From Candidatus Tectomicrobia bacterium (GTDB lineage: Bacteria > UBA8248), in contig JACPUR010000017.1 of the NCBI GenBank assembly GCA_016192135.1, forward strand, positions 248,001 to 312,000: a stretch of 64,000 nt of DNA. The letters are read 5' to 3'. Position numbers and translations under genes: made by a program. Under the pieces are notes generated by a model. That model ran no database searches, was not told the DNA's origin, and was given only the letters and a program-made list of their open reading frames with translations. Position 1 is the first letter of the stretch. The number at the start of each line of letters is the position of its first letter. Positions 29,521-38,668 of the stretch are shown piece after piece.

Positions 29521-30771
29521 ATGGATTCCCCCTCGACGGACGAGGTGAAGACGCTGGACGCGGGCCGGGTGGCCGAGGAGGCCGCCCGGGCCGCCGAGGT
29601 CATCTCCCGTTACCTCCGGCCTACGCCCTGCCGGCTGACCGAATATTTCTCCGAGCAGTTGGGCATTGAGATCTATCTCAAACCCGAGAACTTCCAGCGC
29701 ACGGGCTCCTTCAAGGTGCGGGGCGCCTTCTACGCGGCCAGCCGCCTGAGCCCCTCCCAGCGCCAGTGGGGCGTCGTCACCGCCTCGGCGGGCAACCACG
29801 CCCAGGGCGTGGCCTTCGCCGCCAAGGAGATGGGGATGCGCGCCCTGGTGGTGATGCCCGAGTACACCCCCAACACCAAGCTCGACGCCGTGAAGGCGCT
29901 CGGCGCCGAGGTGGAGCTCCACGGCGCCACCTTCGACGAGGCCTACGCCCGCGCCCGGGAGCACGAGGCCTCGCGCGGCCTGGTGATGATCCCGCCCTTC
30001 GATCACCCGGACGTCATCGCCGGCCAGGGCACCCTCGGGATCGAGATCCTGGACGAGGTGCCGGACGTGGGGACGGTCCTCCTCTCGGTGGGGGGCGGCG
30101 GGCTCATCTCGGGGGTGGCCTCCGTCATCAAGGCCCGGCGGCCGGACGTGCGCGTCATCGGCGTGGTGGCGCAGGGCGTCCCTTCGCTTCCCCGCTCCCT
30201 CGACGCCGGCCGCATCGTGGAGTCGCCCTCCGTCTCCACCATCTCGGACGGCATCGCCGTAAAGCGGGTGGGGGATTTCTGCTTCCCGCTCATCCAGCGG
30301 CTGGTGGATCAGGTCGTCACCGTCTCCGACGACCAGACGGCCCACGCCATCCTGGGGCTGCTCGAGCGCGAGCGGATGCTCGCCGAGGGCGCCGGGGCGG
30401 CGCCGCTGGCCGCCCTGAACGAGCGGCGGGCCCGCGTGAGCGGCAAGGCGGTGGCCCTGATCAGCGGAGGCAACCTCGACGTCAATCTCCTCTCCCGCAT
30501 CATCGGGAAGGGCCTGGCCCTGGCGAACCGCTACGCCCGGGTGCAGGTCCCCCTCCAGGACGTGCCCGGCGCCCTCGCCAAGCTCTCGAAGACCGTGGCC
30601 GAGTGCCGGGTGAACATCATCCACATCGAGCACGACCGCTTGTCCACCCAGGTGCCCATCAACCACACCATCTCCACGCTCTACCTGGAGGTGCGGGGAC
30701 GGGAGCACCTGGAGGCCTTGGTTCAGCGCCTTCTGGCCGAGGGCTACGAAGTGCGCCGGGAGGGGAATTGA
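29521..30771 (+). CDS. ilvA: Threonine ammonia-lyase with C-terminal ACT domain
   Basis: 416 residues. PLP enzyme that deaminates threonine to 2-oxobutanoate, feeding isoleucine synthesis. PLP-binding Lys65 is in TGSFKVRGAF, the phosphate-binding loop is SVGGGGLISGV, and SGGNLDVNLLS ends the catalytic domain. An ACT-type domain covers about 330-410 (VPLQDVPGALAKLSKTVAECRVNI), with one ACT unit and not the double domain of E. coli IlvA. It is followed by purH after 2 bp. The 2-ketoacid link to panB (ketopantoate synthesis) is only thematic. Confidence 0.92.
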   Translation: MDSPSTDEVKTLDAGRVAEEAARAAEVISRYLRPTPCRLTEYFSEQLGIEIYLKPENFQRTGSFKVRGAFYAASRLSPSQRQWGVVTASAGNHAQGVAFAAKEMGMRALVVMPEYTPNTKLDAVKALGAEVELHGATFDEAYARAREHEASRGLVMIPPFDHPDVIAGQGTLGIEILDEVPDVGTVLLSVGGGGLISGVASVIKARRPDVRVIGVVAQGVPSLPRSLDAGRIVESPSVSTISDGIAVKRVGDFCFPLIQRLVDQVVTVSDDQTAHAILGLLERERMLAEGAGAAPLAALNERRARVSGKAVALISGGNLDVNLLSRIIGKGLALANRYARVQVPLQDVPGALAKLSKTVAECRVNIIHIEHDRLSTQVPINHTISTLYLEVRGREHLEALVQRLLAEGYEVRREGN

Positions 30772-30773
30772 GC

Positions 30774-32318
30774 ATGGATTCGCCGCGCCGCGCCGTCATC
30801 AGCGTCAGCGACAAGCGGGGGGCCGCCGAGCTCGGCCGCGCCCTGCGGGAGGCGGGGTGGGAGATCCTCTCGACCGGCGGGACCGCCAAGGCCCTCCGGG
30901 AAGCCGGGGTGGAGGTCACCGAGGTCAGCCGCTTCACCGGCCAGCCCGAGATCCTGGGCGGGCGGGTCAAGACGCTCCACCCGAAGCTGCTGGGCGGCAT
31001 CCTGGGCCGGGCGGACCAGGCGGAGGAGATGCGGGCGAACGGCATCGAGCCGATCGGCCTGGTGGCGGTGAACCTCTATCCCTTCCGGGAGACGGTGCGC
31101 CGGCCCGGGGTCGCGTACGGCGAGGCGGTCGAGCAGATCGACATCGGCGGGCCCAGCATGGTGCGCGCCGCCGCGAAGAACCACGGGCGCGTGGCGGTCG
31201 TGGTGGACCCGGACGACTATCCCGAGATCATCGCCTGCCTCCACGCCGGGGGGGACTTCCCGGCCCCGCTCCTCCGGCGCCTGATGCGCAAGGCCTTCCA
31301 GCACACGGCGGCCTACGACGCCGCCATCTCGGCCTACTTCGCCGCCCAGGAGGCCCCGGAGGGAGGGGAGCTGCCCGAGAAGGTGGTGCTGGAGCTCGAC
31401 CGCGTCCGCAGCCTCCGCTACGGCGAGAACCCCCACCAGAAGGGTGCCTTCTACCGCGCGGGCGGGGCGGCGGGTTTCTCCCTGGCGGACGCCGAGGTCT
31501 TGGGCGGCAAGGAGCTCTCCTTCAACAACTACCTCGACCTGGCCGCCGCGGCCGAGCTCGTGGCGGACATGGAGGAGCTGGCCTGCGTCATCATCAAGCA
31601 CACGAACCCCTCGGGGGTCGGGCTGGGAGGCACGCAGGCCGAGGCCTATAAGCGCGCCCTGGCCTGTGACCCCATCTCCGCCTTCGGCAGCATCATCGGC
31701 TTCAACCGGGAGGTCGATCGCGGGGCCGCCGAGGCCATGCGGGAGCTCTTCGTGGAGGCGGTGGTGGCGCCCGGCTACGCGCCGGACGCGCTCGAGGTCT
31801 TCCGCAAGAAGAAGAACCTCCGCATCCTGCGCCTCCCGGGGCTGGGCGCGGCCCCGCCGGGCGGGCTGGACCTCCGCTCGGTGCCGGGCGGCGTCCTGCT
31901 CCAGGAGCGGGACCGGATCGGCCCGGAGGACTTCGCCTGGAAAGTGGTCACTCCCCGGGCGCCCTCGAAGGAGGAGGAGATGGCCCTGCGCCTCGCCTGG
32001 CGGGTGGCCCGGCACGTGAAGAGCAACGCCATCGTCCTCTGCGACGCCCAGGGCACGGTGGGGGTGGGCGCGGGGCAGATGAACCGGGCCGACTCGGTGC
32101 GACTGGCCGCCGAGCGCGCCCAGCTCCCGGTGAAGGGGACCTCCCTGGCGTCCGACGCCTTCTTCCCCTTCCGGGACGGGGTGGACGCGGCCGCCAAGTA
32201 CGGCGTGACCGCCATCGCCGAGCCCGGCGGCTCCGTCCGTGACGACGAGGTGATCCAGGCCGCCGCCGAGCACGGGATCGCCATGGTGTTCACGGGGCGC
32301 CGCCATTTCCGCCACTAG
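30774..32318 (+). CDS. purH: Bifunctional AICAR transformylase / IMP cyclohydrolase
   Basis: 514 residues, last two steps of IMP synthesis. The N-terminal MGS-like cyclohydrolase domain has SVSDKRGAAELGRAL, STGGTAKAL and GRVKTLHPKLLGGIL. The C-terminal transformylase has RYGENPHQKGAFYR, CVIIKHTNPSGVGLG and SDAFFPFRDGVDAAAKYG, and ends in GRRHFRH. It uses 10-formyl-THF, and the adjacent folC and folP make folate, so the cluster is metabolically coherent. ATG 2 bp after the ilvA stop; the upstream open frame is shadow. Confidence 0.97.
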   Translation: MDSPRRAVISVSDKRGAAELGRALREAGWEILSTGGTAKALREAGVEVTEVSRFTGQPEILGGRVKTLHPKLLGGILGRADQAEEMRANGIEPIGLVAVNLYPFRETVRRPGVAYGEAVEQIDIGGPSMVRAAAKNHGRVAVVVDPDDYPEIIACLHAGGDFPAPLLRRLMRKAFQHTAAYDAAISAYFAAQEAPEGGELPEKVVLELDRVRSLRYGENPHQKGAFYRAGGAAGFSLADAEVLGGKELSFNNYLDLAAAAELVADMEELACVIIKHTNPSGVGLGGTQAEAYKRALACDPISAFGSIIGFNREVDRGAAEAMRELFVEAVVAPGYAPDALEVFRKKKNLRILRLPGLGAAPPGGLDLRSVPGGVLLQERDRIGPEDFAWKVVTPRAPSKEEEMALRLAWRVARHVKSNAIVLCDAQGTVGVGAGQMNRADSVRLAAERAQLPVKGTSLASDAFFPFRDGVDAAAKYGVTAIAEPGGSVRDDEVIQAAAEHGIAMVFTGRRHFRH

Positions 32319-32325
32319 CCGCCCC

Positions 32326-33759
32326 ATGAGCCATCTCCCGGCCGCCTCCCTCCTGTTCGGAGAGGAAGTTTCCCCGGTGGAATCCTTCCGCCGGCTGGAA
32401 GTCTTCCTCAACGCGCTGGCGGCCCTCCCCAAGAAGTCCTGGCGCCCCCGCACCGACCCTCGGGGCGTCCGCGTCGAGGGGCCGGGCCTGCGGCGGGCCG
32501 AGGCGCTGCTGGAGCGGCTGGGGATGCCCGCTCCGGGACGCTCCGTCGTCCACGTCGTGGGGACGAGTGGGAAGGGCTCGACCGTCCTTATGATGGCGGA
32601 GGCCTTTTTCGCCGCGGGCGTCCGGACGGCGGCCTTTTTTTCCCCCCACCTGACCTCCCTCGCCGAGCGGTTCTGGATCAACGGCCGGTTCATGGATCCC
32701 TCGCAGGCCCGGCGGTGCGGCTTCCGCTTGGCCGAGGCCGCCGGCGAGATGGCCAAGGACGCCGAGCTGGGCCCGCCCTCCTACTTCGAGGCGACGCTGG
32801 GGGTTTTTCTTCTCGCCGCGGAGGAGGCGGGGTGCGAGATGATCCTCCTCGAGGCGGGGCTGGGGGGAACCTATGACGCGACGAACGCCGTCACGCCCGC
32901 CGTCCTCGACGTGGTGACCCCCATCGGCCTGGACCACACCGATCTGCTCGGGGAGACGGTCGCCCGGATCGCGCGGGACAAGGCGGGCATCATCACCCCG
33001 GGCGGGCGGGTGATATCGGGGGCGCGGCACGTGAGCGCGCGGCGGGAACTGGCCCGCGCTGCCCGGGAGCGCGGGGCGGCCATGTTTGTCCCCCCCGAGG
33101 TGCGGGGCCTCTCCTGGGACGCGGAGGGGTGCCGCTTCGAGCTCGCCTTCACCGGAGGGGAGCGGTGGGAGGGGATGCGCACCCGGATGTGGGGTGCGCA
33201 CCAGGCGGCCAACGCCGCCGTCGCGGCGGGGGCGTGCCGGCTGCTCGGGCTGGGGGAGGCGGCGGTGCGGGCGGGGGTGTCGGCGGCGCGGCTCCCCTGC
33301 CGCCTCGAGGCCATGCCGGGCCACCCCGCCGTCATCCTGGACGGCGCCCACAACCGGGACAAGGCCCGCGCGCTGGCCGAGGCGATGGACCGCTGGCCCG
33401 CGCGGCGCAGGCTCTTCGTCCTCGGTGCGGTGGGGGACAAGGACTACCGGGGCATGGCGCGGGTGCTGGCCCCGGCGGGCCACCGCTTCCTCGTTACCCT
33501 GCCGCCGGGCGGCGTGCCGCGCCCGGGCCTGCTGCCCGAGAGGTTCCGCCAGGCTCTGGTGCGGGCGGGCGCCCGGGAGGTGGAGGTGCAGATGGACCCC
33601 TGGAGCGCCTTCGAGGCCGCCCTCGCCGAGGCCCGGGAGGAGGATGTGGTGGTGGTGGCGGGATCGCTCTACCTCGCCGGCGAGCTCCGCCGCCGCTGGG
33701 TGCCGGAGAGCCGCATCCTGGAGACGGGCCGCGCCTTCCCGCCGGAGTTCGGAACGTGA
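32326..33759 (+). CDS. folC: Folylpolyglutamate synthase / dihydrofolate synthase
   Basis: 477 residues, Mur-ligase superfamily. It joins dihydropteroate to glutamate and extends the polyglutamate tail. The ATP loop is VVGTSGKGSTV, followed by FFSPHLTSLAERF, the metal-site ILLEAGLGGTYDATNAV, DHTDLLG and LDGAHNRDKARAL. About 25 residues longer than typical, at the N-terminus. It overlaps folP by 4 bp as GTGA. Confidence 0.95.
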   Translation: MSHLPAASLLFGEEVSPVESFRRLEVFLNALAALPKKSWRPRTDPRGVRVEGPGLRRAEALLERLGMPAPGRSVVHVVGTSGKGSTVLMMAEAFFAAGVRTAAFFSPHLTSLAERFWINGRFMDPSQARRCGFRLAEAAGEMAKDAELGPPSYFEATLGVFLLAAEEAGCEMILLEAGLGGTYDATNAVTPAVLDVVTPIGLDHTDLLGETVARIARDKAGIITPGGRVISGARHVSARRELARAARERGAAMFVPPEVRGLSWDAEGCRFELAFTGGERWEGMRTRMWGAHQAANAAVAAGACRLLGLGEAAVRAGVSAARLPCRLEAMPGHPAVILDGAHNRDKARALAEAMDRWPARRRLFVLGAVGDKDYRGMARVLAPAGHRFLVTLPPGGVPRPGLLPERFRQALVRAGAREVEVQMDPWSAFEAALAEAREEDVVVVAGSLYLAGELRRRWVPESRILETGRAFPPEFGT

Positions 33760-34646
33760 GGGAGGCGCTGACGTTCCTTCCGGGCCGGCGCACCCCCCCG
33801 GCCCCCGCCGGCTGCCGGGGACGCGTCCTGGACTTCACCCGCGCCCGGATCATGGGCGTCCTGAACGTCACCCCGGACAGCTTCTCCGACGGGGGCAAGT
33901 TCGTGGACCTTCACCGCGCCCTCGAGGCCGTGGCCCGGATGGCGGAAGAGGGCGCGGACATCATCGACATCGGGGGGGAGAGCACCCGCCCCGGGTCCGC
34001 GCCCGTGGACGAGGCCGGGGAGCTCCGGCGCGTCATGCCCGTCCTGGAGCGGCTGGACCCCTCGAAGGGACCCTTCCTCTCCATCGACACCCGCAAGCCC
34101 GGCGTGGCCCGCACCGCCCTCGACGCGGGGGTCCACATCGTCAACGACGTGGGGGGGTTGTCCGACCCGGGCATGCGGGAGGCCGCCGCCCGGACGGGGG
34201 CGGCCGCCATCGCCATGCACATGCGGGGCGAGCCGCGGACGATGCAGGAGAATCCGGTTTATGAGGACGTGGTGCGCGAGGTGTGCTCCTTCCTGGAGGA
34301 GCGGGCCCGCGGGGCCGAGGCGGCGGGCGTCCGCTCGGTGTGGGTGGACCCCGGCATCGGCTTCGGGAAGACCTGGGATCACAATCTGGGAATTCTTCGC
34401 CGGCTTCCGGCGTTCATGGCCTTGGAGCGGCCCCTGGTGATCGGGGTGTCGCGAAAGGCCTTCGTGGGAGCGATCACGGGTGTGCAGCGGCCGGAGGAGC
34501 GCGTCATCGGCTCCAAGGTGGCCGAGGCCTTCGCCGCCATGGCGGGGGCGGACGTCATCCGCACCCATGACGTGGGAGCCGCCCGGGAGGCCCTCCAGAT
34601 GGCCGCCGCCCTCGCGCGGGGAAGTGTGGCGGATCGCTCGCCATAG
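33756..34646 (+). CDS. folP: Dihydropteroate synthase
   Basis: 296 residues. Condenses p-aminobenzoate with the pterin pyrophosphate; the sulfonamide target. Landmarks are IMGVLNVTPDSFSDGG, DIIDIGGESTRPGS, IVNDVGGLSDPG, WVDPGIGFGKT and GVSRKAFVG. The GTG at 33756 overlaps the folC stop and gives an N-terminal lead of about 30 residues; shorter starts are possible. The folC-folP order is shared with many bacteria. Confidence 0.95.
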   Translation: MREALTFLPGRRTPPAPAGCRGRVLDFTRARIMGVLNVTPDSFSDGGKFVDLHRALEAVARMAEEGADIIDIGGESTRPGSAPVDEAGELRRVMPVLERLDPSKGPFLSIDTRKPGVARTALDAGVHIVNDVGGLSDPGMREAAARTGAAAIAMHMRGEPRTMQENPVYEDVVREVCSFLEERARGAEAAGVRSVWVDPGIGFGKTWDHNLGILRRLPAFMALERPLVIGVSRKAFVGAITGVQRPEERVIGSKVAEAFAAMAGADVIRTHDVGAAREALQMAAALARGSVADRSP

Positions 34647-34655
34647 GAGAGCACC

Positions 34656-35516
34656 TTGCTGGCGTATGTTTTCGAGTTCTGGTGGATGCTGCCGATCGCC
34701 TTTTGCGTGTGCCTGATGGCTACAAGCTCGAGCGTGGAAGGCGCCGTGTTCTTCGCCCCGATCTTCATCCTCGTGTTCCCTCGTCTGGCCGGCATCGAGA
34801 TCATTCCCATCGAGGCGGTCTTCCTCGCGCTCGCGACGGAGATTTTCGGCTTCGGGAGCGCGCTCATGGGCTATCTGAGGCGCGGCCTGGTGGACGCCTC
34901 CATCGCGGCGAAGGTCCTGAGCGTTTCGGTCCCGGTCGGGATCGGATTCGGCTTTTTGGCCCACTCCGTCCCCGGGGGGCTGATCATGGGCGGGCTCGGG
35001 ATGCTCATGCTGGCGCTCTCGGCGATGATGTCCCGGTCTTTCTCCGTTGGAGAGACCCCCGCGGCGAGGGTGGAGGAAGGGCATGGCCCTCCCACCCGCG
35101 TGGACGTTTTCGGCCGGCGTTATTGGTATTCCTACGAGCATGGCCTTTTCGGCGCCGCGTGGTCCGTGGTGGGGGGGATTTTCGTGGGCCTCACGGGGAT
35201 CGGGATCGGGGAGTTGGCGACCACGAGCCTCGTCATCCGCCACCGCCTTCCCGTCCGGGTCGCCATCGGAACCGGGATCTTGATCGTGTTCGCGACCGTG
35301 CTGCCCGCGACGCTCGTCCACGCATATGTTTTCTCTTCCAGCGAGATGAATGTCCACTGGAATATCCTCTTCATGACCATCCCCGCCGTGGCCTGCGGGG
35401 GCCAGGTGTCTCCCTTCATCAACAATCGGGTGGATGGGAATAAAATGAAGACTTTCCTGGCCGGGGTGTTCGTCATTGTTGGAGGTCTCCTGCTCTGGAG
35501 ATCCCTCCGGCCTTGA
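34656..35516 (+). CDS. TauE/SafE-type membrane permease
   Basis: 286 residues of mostly hydrophobic segments, about 7-8 predicted membrane helices (10-30, 45-70, 85-105, 106-125, 165-190, 205-235, 245-265, 270-285). The overall pattern matches the sulfite exporter TauE/SafE (COG0730) family, including GGIFVGLTGIGIGELATTSLV and AIGTGILIVFATVLPA in the second repeat. Substrate not predictable; the family exports sulfite, sulfoacetate and other anions. TTG start at 34656, 9 bp after folP, with GGAGAG upstream. Confidence 0.8.
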   Translation: MLAYVFEFWWMLPIAFCVCLMATSSSVEGAVFFAPIFILVFPRLAGIEIIPIEAVFLALATEIFGFGSALMGYLRRGLVDASIAAKVLSVSVPVGIGFGFLAHSVPGGLIMGGLGMLMLALSAMMSRSFSVGETPAARVEEGHGPPTRVDVFGRRYWYSYEHGLFGAAWSVVGGIFVGLTGIGIGELATTSLVIRHRLPVRVAIGTGILIVFATVLPATLVHAYVFSSSEMNVHWNILFMTIPAVACGGQVSPFINNRVDGNKMKTFLAGVFVIVGGLLLWRSLRP

Positions 35517-35536
35517 GCTCGCGCGCGGCACCGCGA

Positions 35537-35565
35537 TTGACACGGCTTCCACCGGCTCCTATTTT
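35537..35565 (+). promoter_or_regulatory. Sigma70-type promoter for the aldehyde dehydrogenase gene
   Basis: TTGACA at 35537-35542, 17-bp spacer, TATTTT at 35560-35565, 145 bp before the ATG. Confidence 0.65.
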
Positions 35566-35709
35566 TATTTAAGAGGTCTTGTTTCGAGTCTTTTCGCCTG
35601 CCCGAAAAATTCCCCCGTTTTGTCGCCTTTCTCGCACCCTAATCCTGGCGAAATACAGCAGCCGCGCAGGCGGTTTACGGCCTTGCCGGAAAGGCAGGAG
35701 GAAACCGAA

Positions 35710-37236
35710 ATGAAACTCGCCGATGTCATGCGCATCTTCAAATTGGACACGGGAGTCCCCGCCCTGGGCACGGGCCGGGGATTTTTCGCGGGCAAGGGAG
35801 ACGAAACGGCCTCCATCAGCCCGCTGGATGAGCGGCCGCTGGCAAGCTTCCATCACGCCTCCCGCGAGCAGGCCGAGGAGGTGCTCCAGGCGGCGCGGCA
35901 GGCATTTCATATCTGGCGCGGCGTGCCGGCTCCGGTCCGCGCCCAGGTTCTGCTCGATCTCGCCGGGGCCTTCCGGGAGAAGAAAGAGCCCCTCGCCCAT
36001 CTGATGACCTATGAGATGGGCAAGCCGGTGCGCGAGGCCCGCATCGAAATCGAGGACTGCGCCATCACGGCGACCTACGCGGCGGGGCTTGCCCGCAAGA
36101 TCGGCGGCATGGAGGCTCCGAGCATCCGGCCGGACGTCCAGCTCATGGAGAAATGGCATCCGGCCGGGCCGGTGCTGATCATCACGGCGTTCAACTTCCC
36201 CGCCTCGCTGTGGGCCTGGAACGCCTGCCTCGCCGTCCTGTGCGGGGACAGCACCGTCTGGAAGCCCGCCCCGCAGACCCCCCTCATGACCGTTGCCGTC
36301 CTGCGCATCGTGGCCGAGACGCTCGCCGGCCATCCGGAGGTGCCCGAGGGGGTTTTCAGCTTCATCATGGGGACGAACGAGGACGTGGCCGTCCCGCTGG
36401 TGGGCGACAAGCGGCTGCCCGTCGTGTCCGCCACGGGCAGCATCGGCATGGGACGCGCCGTGGGCAAGGCGGTGGCCGAGCGGCTGGGCACCGCCATCCT
36501 GGAGCTGGGCGGGAACGCCGCCGCCCTCTTCACGCCTAGCGCCGAGATGGAGCTCTCCCTCCGGCACGCCTTCTTCGCCGCCACCATGAACGGCGGGCAG
36601 CGCTGCACCGCGCTGCGGCGGCTGCTGGTCCATGAGTCCCGCTGGGACGGCGTGGTCGGGCGGCTGAAGACGGCCTACAAGAGCCTTCCGGTGGGCGACG
36701 TGTTCGGAGAGAACCATACCCTCTCCCCGTTGGTGGACCGAAAGGCGGCCGAGGGATTCGAGGGGAAGGTCCGCGAGCTCAAGGCCGAAGGGATCGAGAT
36801 GTTCACCCCGGGCACCGCGCTTCCCGACGACGGCACCTACGTCCCGCCCTGCATGAGCCTGCTGGAGAGGGACGCGCCCCAGCCTCAGGAGGAGACATTC
36901 GGCCCGCTGCTCTATGTCCAGCCGTACAGCACGTTCGACGAGGCCATCGAGAAACACAATGCCGTCCCACAGGGGCTGGCTTCGGGTATCTACACCAACG
37001 ACGTGGGGGAGATGCAGCGGTTCGTCTCGGAGCGCGGATCGGACGCGGGCTTGGTCGCGGTCAACGACATCACCGGCAACCTCGAGGTGGCGCTGGCCTT
37101 CGGCGGCACCAAGGATTCCGGCGTCCTCTCCGAAAAGGGCGGCGACAGCTGGAAGCACTACATGCGCCGGCAGAGCATCGTGGTCAATTACAGCGGCCAG
37201 GCGCTGCCGGCCGCCGGGGTCAGCTTCGGCAGCTAG
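35710..37236 (+). CDS. NAD(P)-dependent aldehyde dehydrogenase, ALDH7-like (aminoadipate-semialdehyde type)
   Basis: 508 residues. Catalytic Cys299 is in GGQRCTALRRLLVHES, the ALDH7 pattern (GQRCT..RRL). General base Glu265 is in LELGGN, Asn162 in ITAFNFP, and the nucleotide loop is ATGSIGMGRAV. The family oxidises alpha-aminoadipic semialdehyde/piperideine-6-carboxylate in lysine breakdown; other aldehydes are possible. A perfect AGGAGG lies 8 bp before the ATG at 35710. The frame is open 234 bp further upstream, but that part contains the promoter. Its own promoter separates it from the TauE gene. Confidence 0.9.
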   Translation: MKLADVMRIFKLDTGVPALGTGRGFFAGKGDETASISPLDERPLASFHHASREQAEEVLQAARQAFHIWRGVPAPVRAQVLLDLAGAFREKKEPLAHLMTYEMGKPVREARIEIEDCAITATYAAGLARKIGGMEAPSIRPDVQLMEKWHPAGPVLIITAFNFPASLWAWNACLAVLCGDSTVWKPAPQTPLMTVAVLRIVAETLAGHPEVPEGVFSFIMGTNEDVAVPLVGDKRLPVVSATGSIGMGRAVGKAVAERLGTAILELGGNAAALFTPSAEMELSLRHAFFAATMNGGQRCTALRRLLVHESRWDGVVGRLKTAYKSLPVGDVFGENHTLSPLVDRKAAEGFEGKVRELKAEGIEMFTPGTALPDDGTYVPPCMSLLERDAPQPQEETFGPLLYVQPYSTFDEAIEKHNAVPQGLASGIYTNDVGEMQRFVSERGSDAGLVAVNDITGNLEVALAFGGTKDSGVLSEKGGDSWKHYMRRQSIVVNYSGQALPAAGVSFGS

Positions 37237-37251
37237 CGCCGAGGGGGCCTG

Positions 37252-37280
37252 TTGACAGCGGACGCTCCCGCCCCTAGTCT
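37252..37280 (+). promoter_or_regulatory. Possible promoter for panB
   Basis: TTGACA at 37252-37257, 17-bp spacer, TAGTCT at 37275-37280 (3 of 6). 106 bp before panB. Confidence 0.45.
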
Positions 37281-37385
37281 TCCCCCGTTCAGCCCCAGGG
37301 CACCGGACCGTTCCGGCCGGGAGCCTGGTTTCGGGCCGGCTGGCGGGCTTTTCGAGCAGCGGCGTTCACCCCCGAGGGAGCGACC

Positions 37386-38198
37386 ATGGTCACCTGCACC
37401 CACCGCAAGAAAATCACTTCCGTCACCGTCCGCGCGAGCAAGGGCGGCGAGCGCCTGACCTCGGTGACGGCCTACGACTATCCCACAGCCAAGATCGCCG
37501 ACGAGGCGGGGGTGGACATCCTTCTCGTCGGGGACAGCCTCGGCATGGTGGTGCTCGGCTACCCGGACACCACGAAGGTCACCCTCGACGACATCCTCCA
37601 CCACACGAAGGCGGTGGCCCGCGCCAAGCCGCTGTCTCTCCTGGTGGCGGACCTGCCCTTCCTCACGTACGGGGTCGATGTCCGGGAAACCGTCCGGAAC
37701 GCCGGGCGGCTGATCCAGGAGGGCGGCGCGGAGGCGGTCAAGCTCGAGGGCGGGGTGCGGGTGCGCGAGGACATCCGGGCGGTGGTGGACTGCCAGATCC
37801 CGGTGATGGGCCACGTGGGGCTCACGCCCCAAAGCTTCCACGCCTTCGGCGGCTTCAAGATCCAGGGCAAGAAGAGCGAGGACGCGGACCGGGTGCTGCG
37901 CGACGCGGTGGCGGTCCAGGAGGCGGGGGCATTCTCGGTGGTCCTCGAGGGCATCCCCGCTGCGCTGGCCGGACGCATCACCCGCGAGATCGATATCCCC
38001 ACCATCGGCATCGGCGCGGGTCCCGCCTGTGACGGCCAGGTCCTCGTCCTTCACGACATGCTCGGCTTGTACCCCGACTTCCAGCCCAAGTTCGTGAAGG
38101 TGTATGCCAATCTGGGGGACGCCACCCGCTCCGCCTTCGAGCGGTTCTGCCGGGAGGTGCGAGAGGGCGTCTTTCCGGGGCCGGAGCATTCCTTCTAA
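37386..38198 (+). CDS. panB: 3-methyl-2-oxobutanoate hydroxymethyltransferase
   Basis: 270 residues. First step of pantothenate synthesis, adding a hydroxymethyl group from methylene-THF to ketoisovalerate. Landmarks are TAYDYPTAKIADEAGVDILLVGDSLG, the metal-binding Asp in VADLPF, VKLEGG, GHVGLTPQS and IGIGAGPACDGQVLV. The protein is of normal length. No panC follows. coaE at 7.9 kb belongs to the same CoA route. Confidence 0.97.
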   Translation: MVTCTHRKKITSVTVRASKGGERLTSVTAYDYPTAKIADEAGVDILLVGDSLGMVVLGYPDTTKVTLDDILHHTKAVARAKPLSLLVADLPFLTYGVDVRETVRNAGRLIQEGGAEAVKLEGGVRVREDIRAVVDCQIPVMGHVGLTPQSFHAFGGFKIQGKKSEDADRVLRDAVAVQEAGAFSVVLEGIPAALAGRITREIDIPTIGIGAGPACDGQVLVLHDMLGLYPDFQPKFVKVYANLGDATRSAFERFCREVREGVFPGPEHSF

Positions 38199-38243
38199 GC
38201 CCCTCACACGCGGCCCTGAAATCGAAAAACCGCTTCCTTTCAC

Positions 38244-38273
38244 AAAAAAAGAAGCGGGGTTTTTCCCCGCTTC
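38244..38273 (-). terminator. Intrinsic terminator for leftward transcription
   Basis: On the minus strand a perfect 9-bp stem GAAGCGGGG/CCCCGCTTC with a 5-nt loop (38251-38273) is followed by seven T (38250-38244). On the plus strand no T-run follows, so it serves a minus-strand transcript. No minus-strand protein gene exists to its right. Confidence 0.85.
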
Positions 38274-38662
38274 CATCCTTCCTCTTTCGAATTGACCATC
38301 TGACTGGTCTGCGGAAGGTTAGCCTCCCGCCTTTGCACCGGGCGCCTGGACACCCGCGGCAACCGTCAACTATGGAACCGGCCTACGGTCGTCGCTCCCC
38401 GGGAGGCCGGTGTTTTCCGCTCCCGAGGAGCTATCCTGCTTCACCACAGCCTCCTCCGGCCCAACGGCTTGCTCCTTTATGGGGAAGCGTGGCCGGCAGC
38501 GCTTCTCGCCGCTCTTTTAAAGACCAAGAGGTGGAAAAGTCTTGCCTTCCCTCTTACCGAAGGCTCTTTTCCACCTCTTGGATGAAGGGAAGAAAGGATA
38601 AGGCCAAGGGCTGAAGTTCTTTGTTCCACGAATTCCGCTCTCTCTGGCCTCATCCCCCCTCA
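38244..38662 (-). ncRNA. Candidate structured non-coding RNA between panB and mraZ
   Basis: About 0.4 kb on the minus strand bounded by a promoter-like pair (38669-38697) and a perfect intrinsic terminator. No plausible protein is encoded there. Strong secondary structure: 38524-38539 and 38566-38581 are a perfect 16-bp inverted repeat enclosing a 6-bp inner stem (GCCTTC/GAAGGC). 38405-38410 pairs with 38456-38461 (GGCCGG/CCGGCC) around an 8-bp GAGGAG-type stem with one bulge. I could not match it to tmRNA, 6S, SRP RNA or a riboswitch core. Start, end and processing are inferred. Confidence 0.4.
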
Positions 38663-38668
38663 TTATTC

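Noticed and set aside
38281-38345. Resemblance of minus-strand AGTCAGATGGTC to the cobalamin riboswitch B12 box
   Set aside because: Only part of the box matches and the other conserved segments of that riboswitch are not found upstream.
38333-38614. Possible 93-residue + strand protein in the panB-mraZ gap
   Set aside because: No ribosome site, low-complexity composition, and it coincides with the inverted repeats of the RNA candidate.
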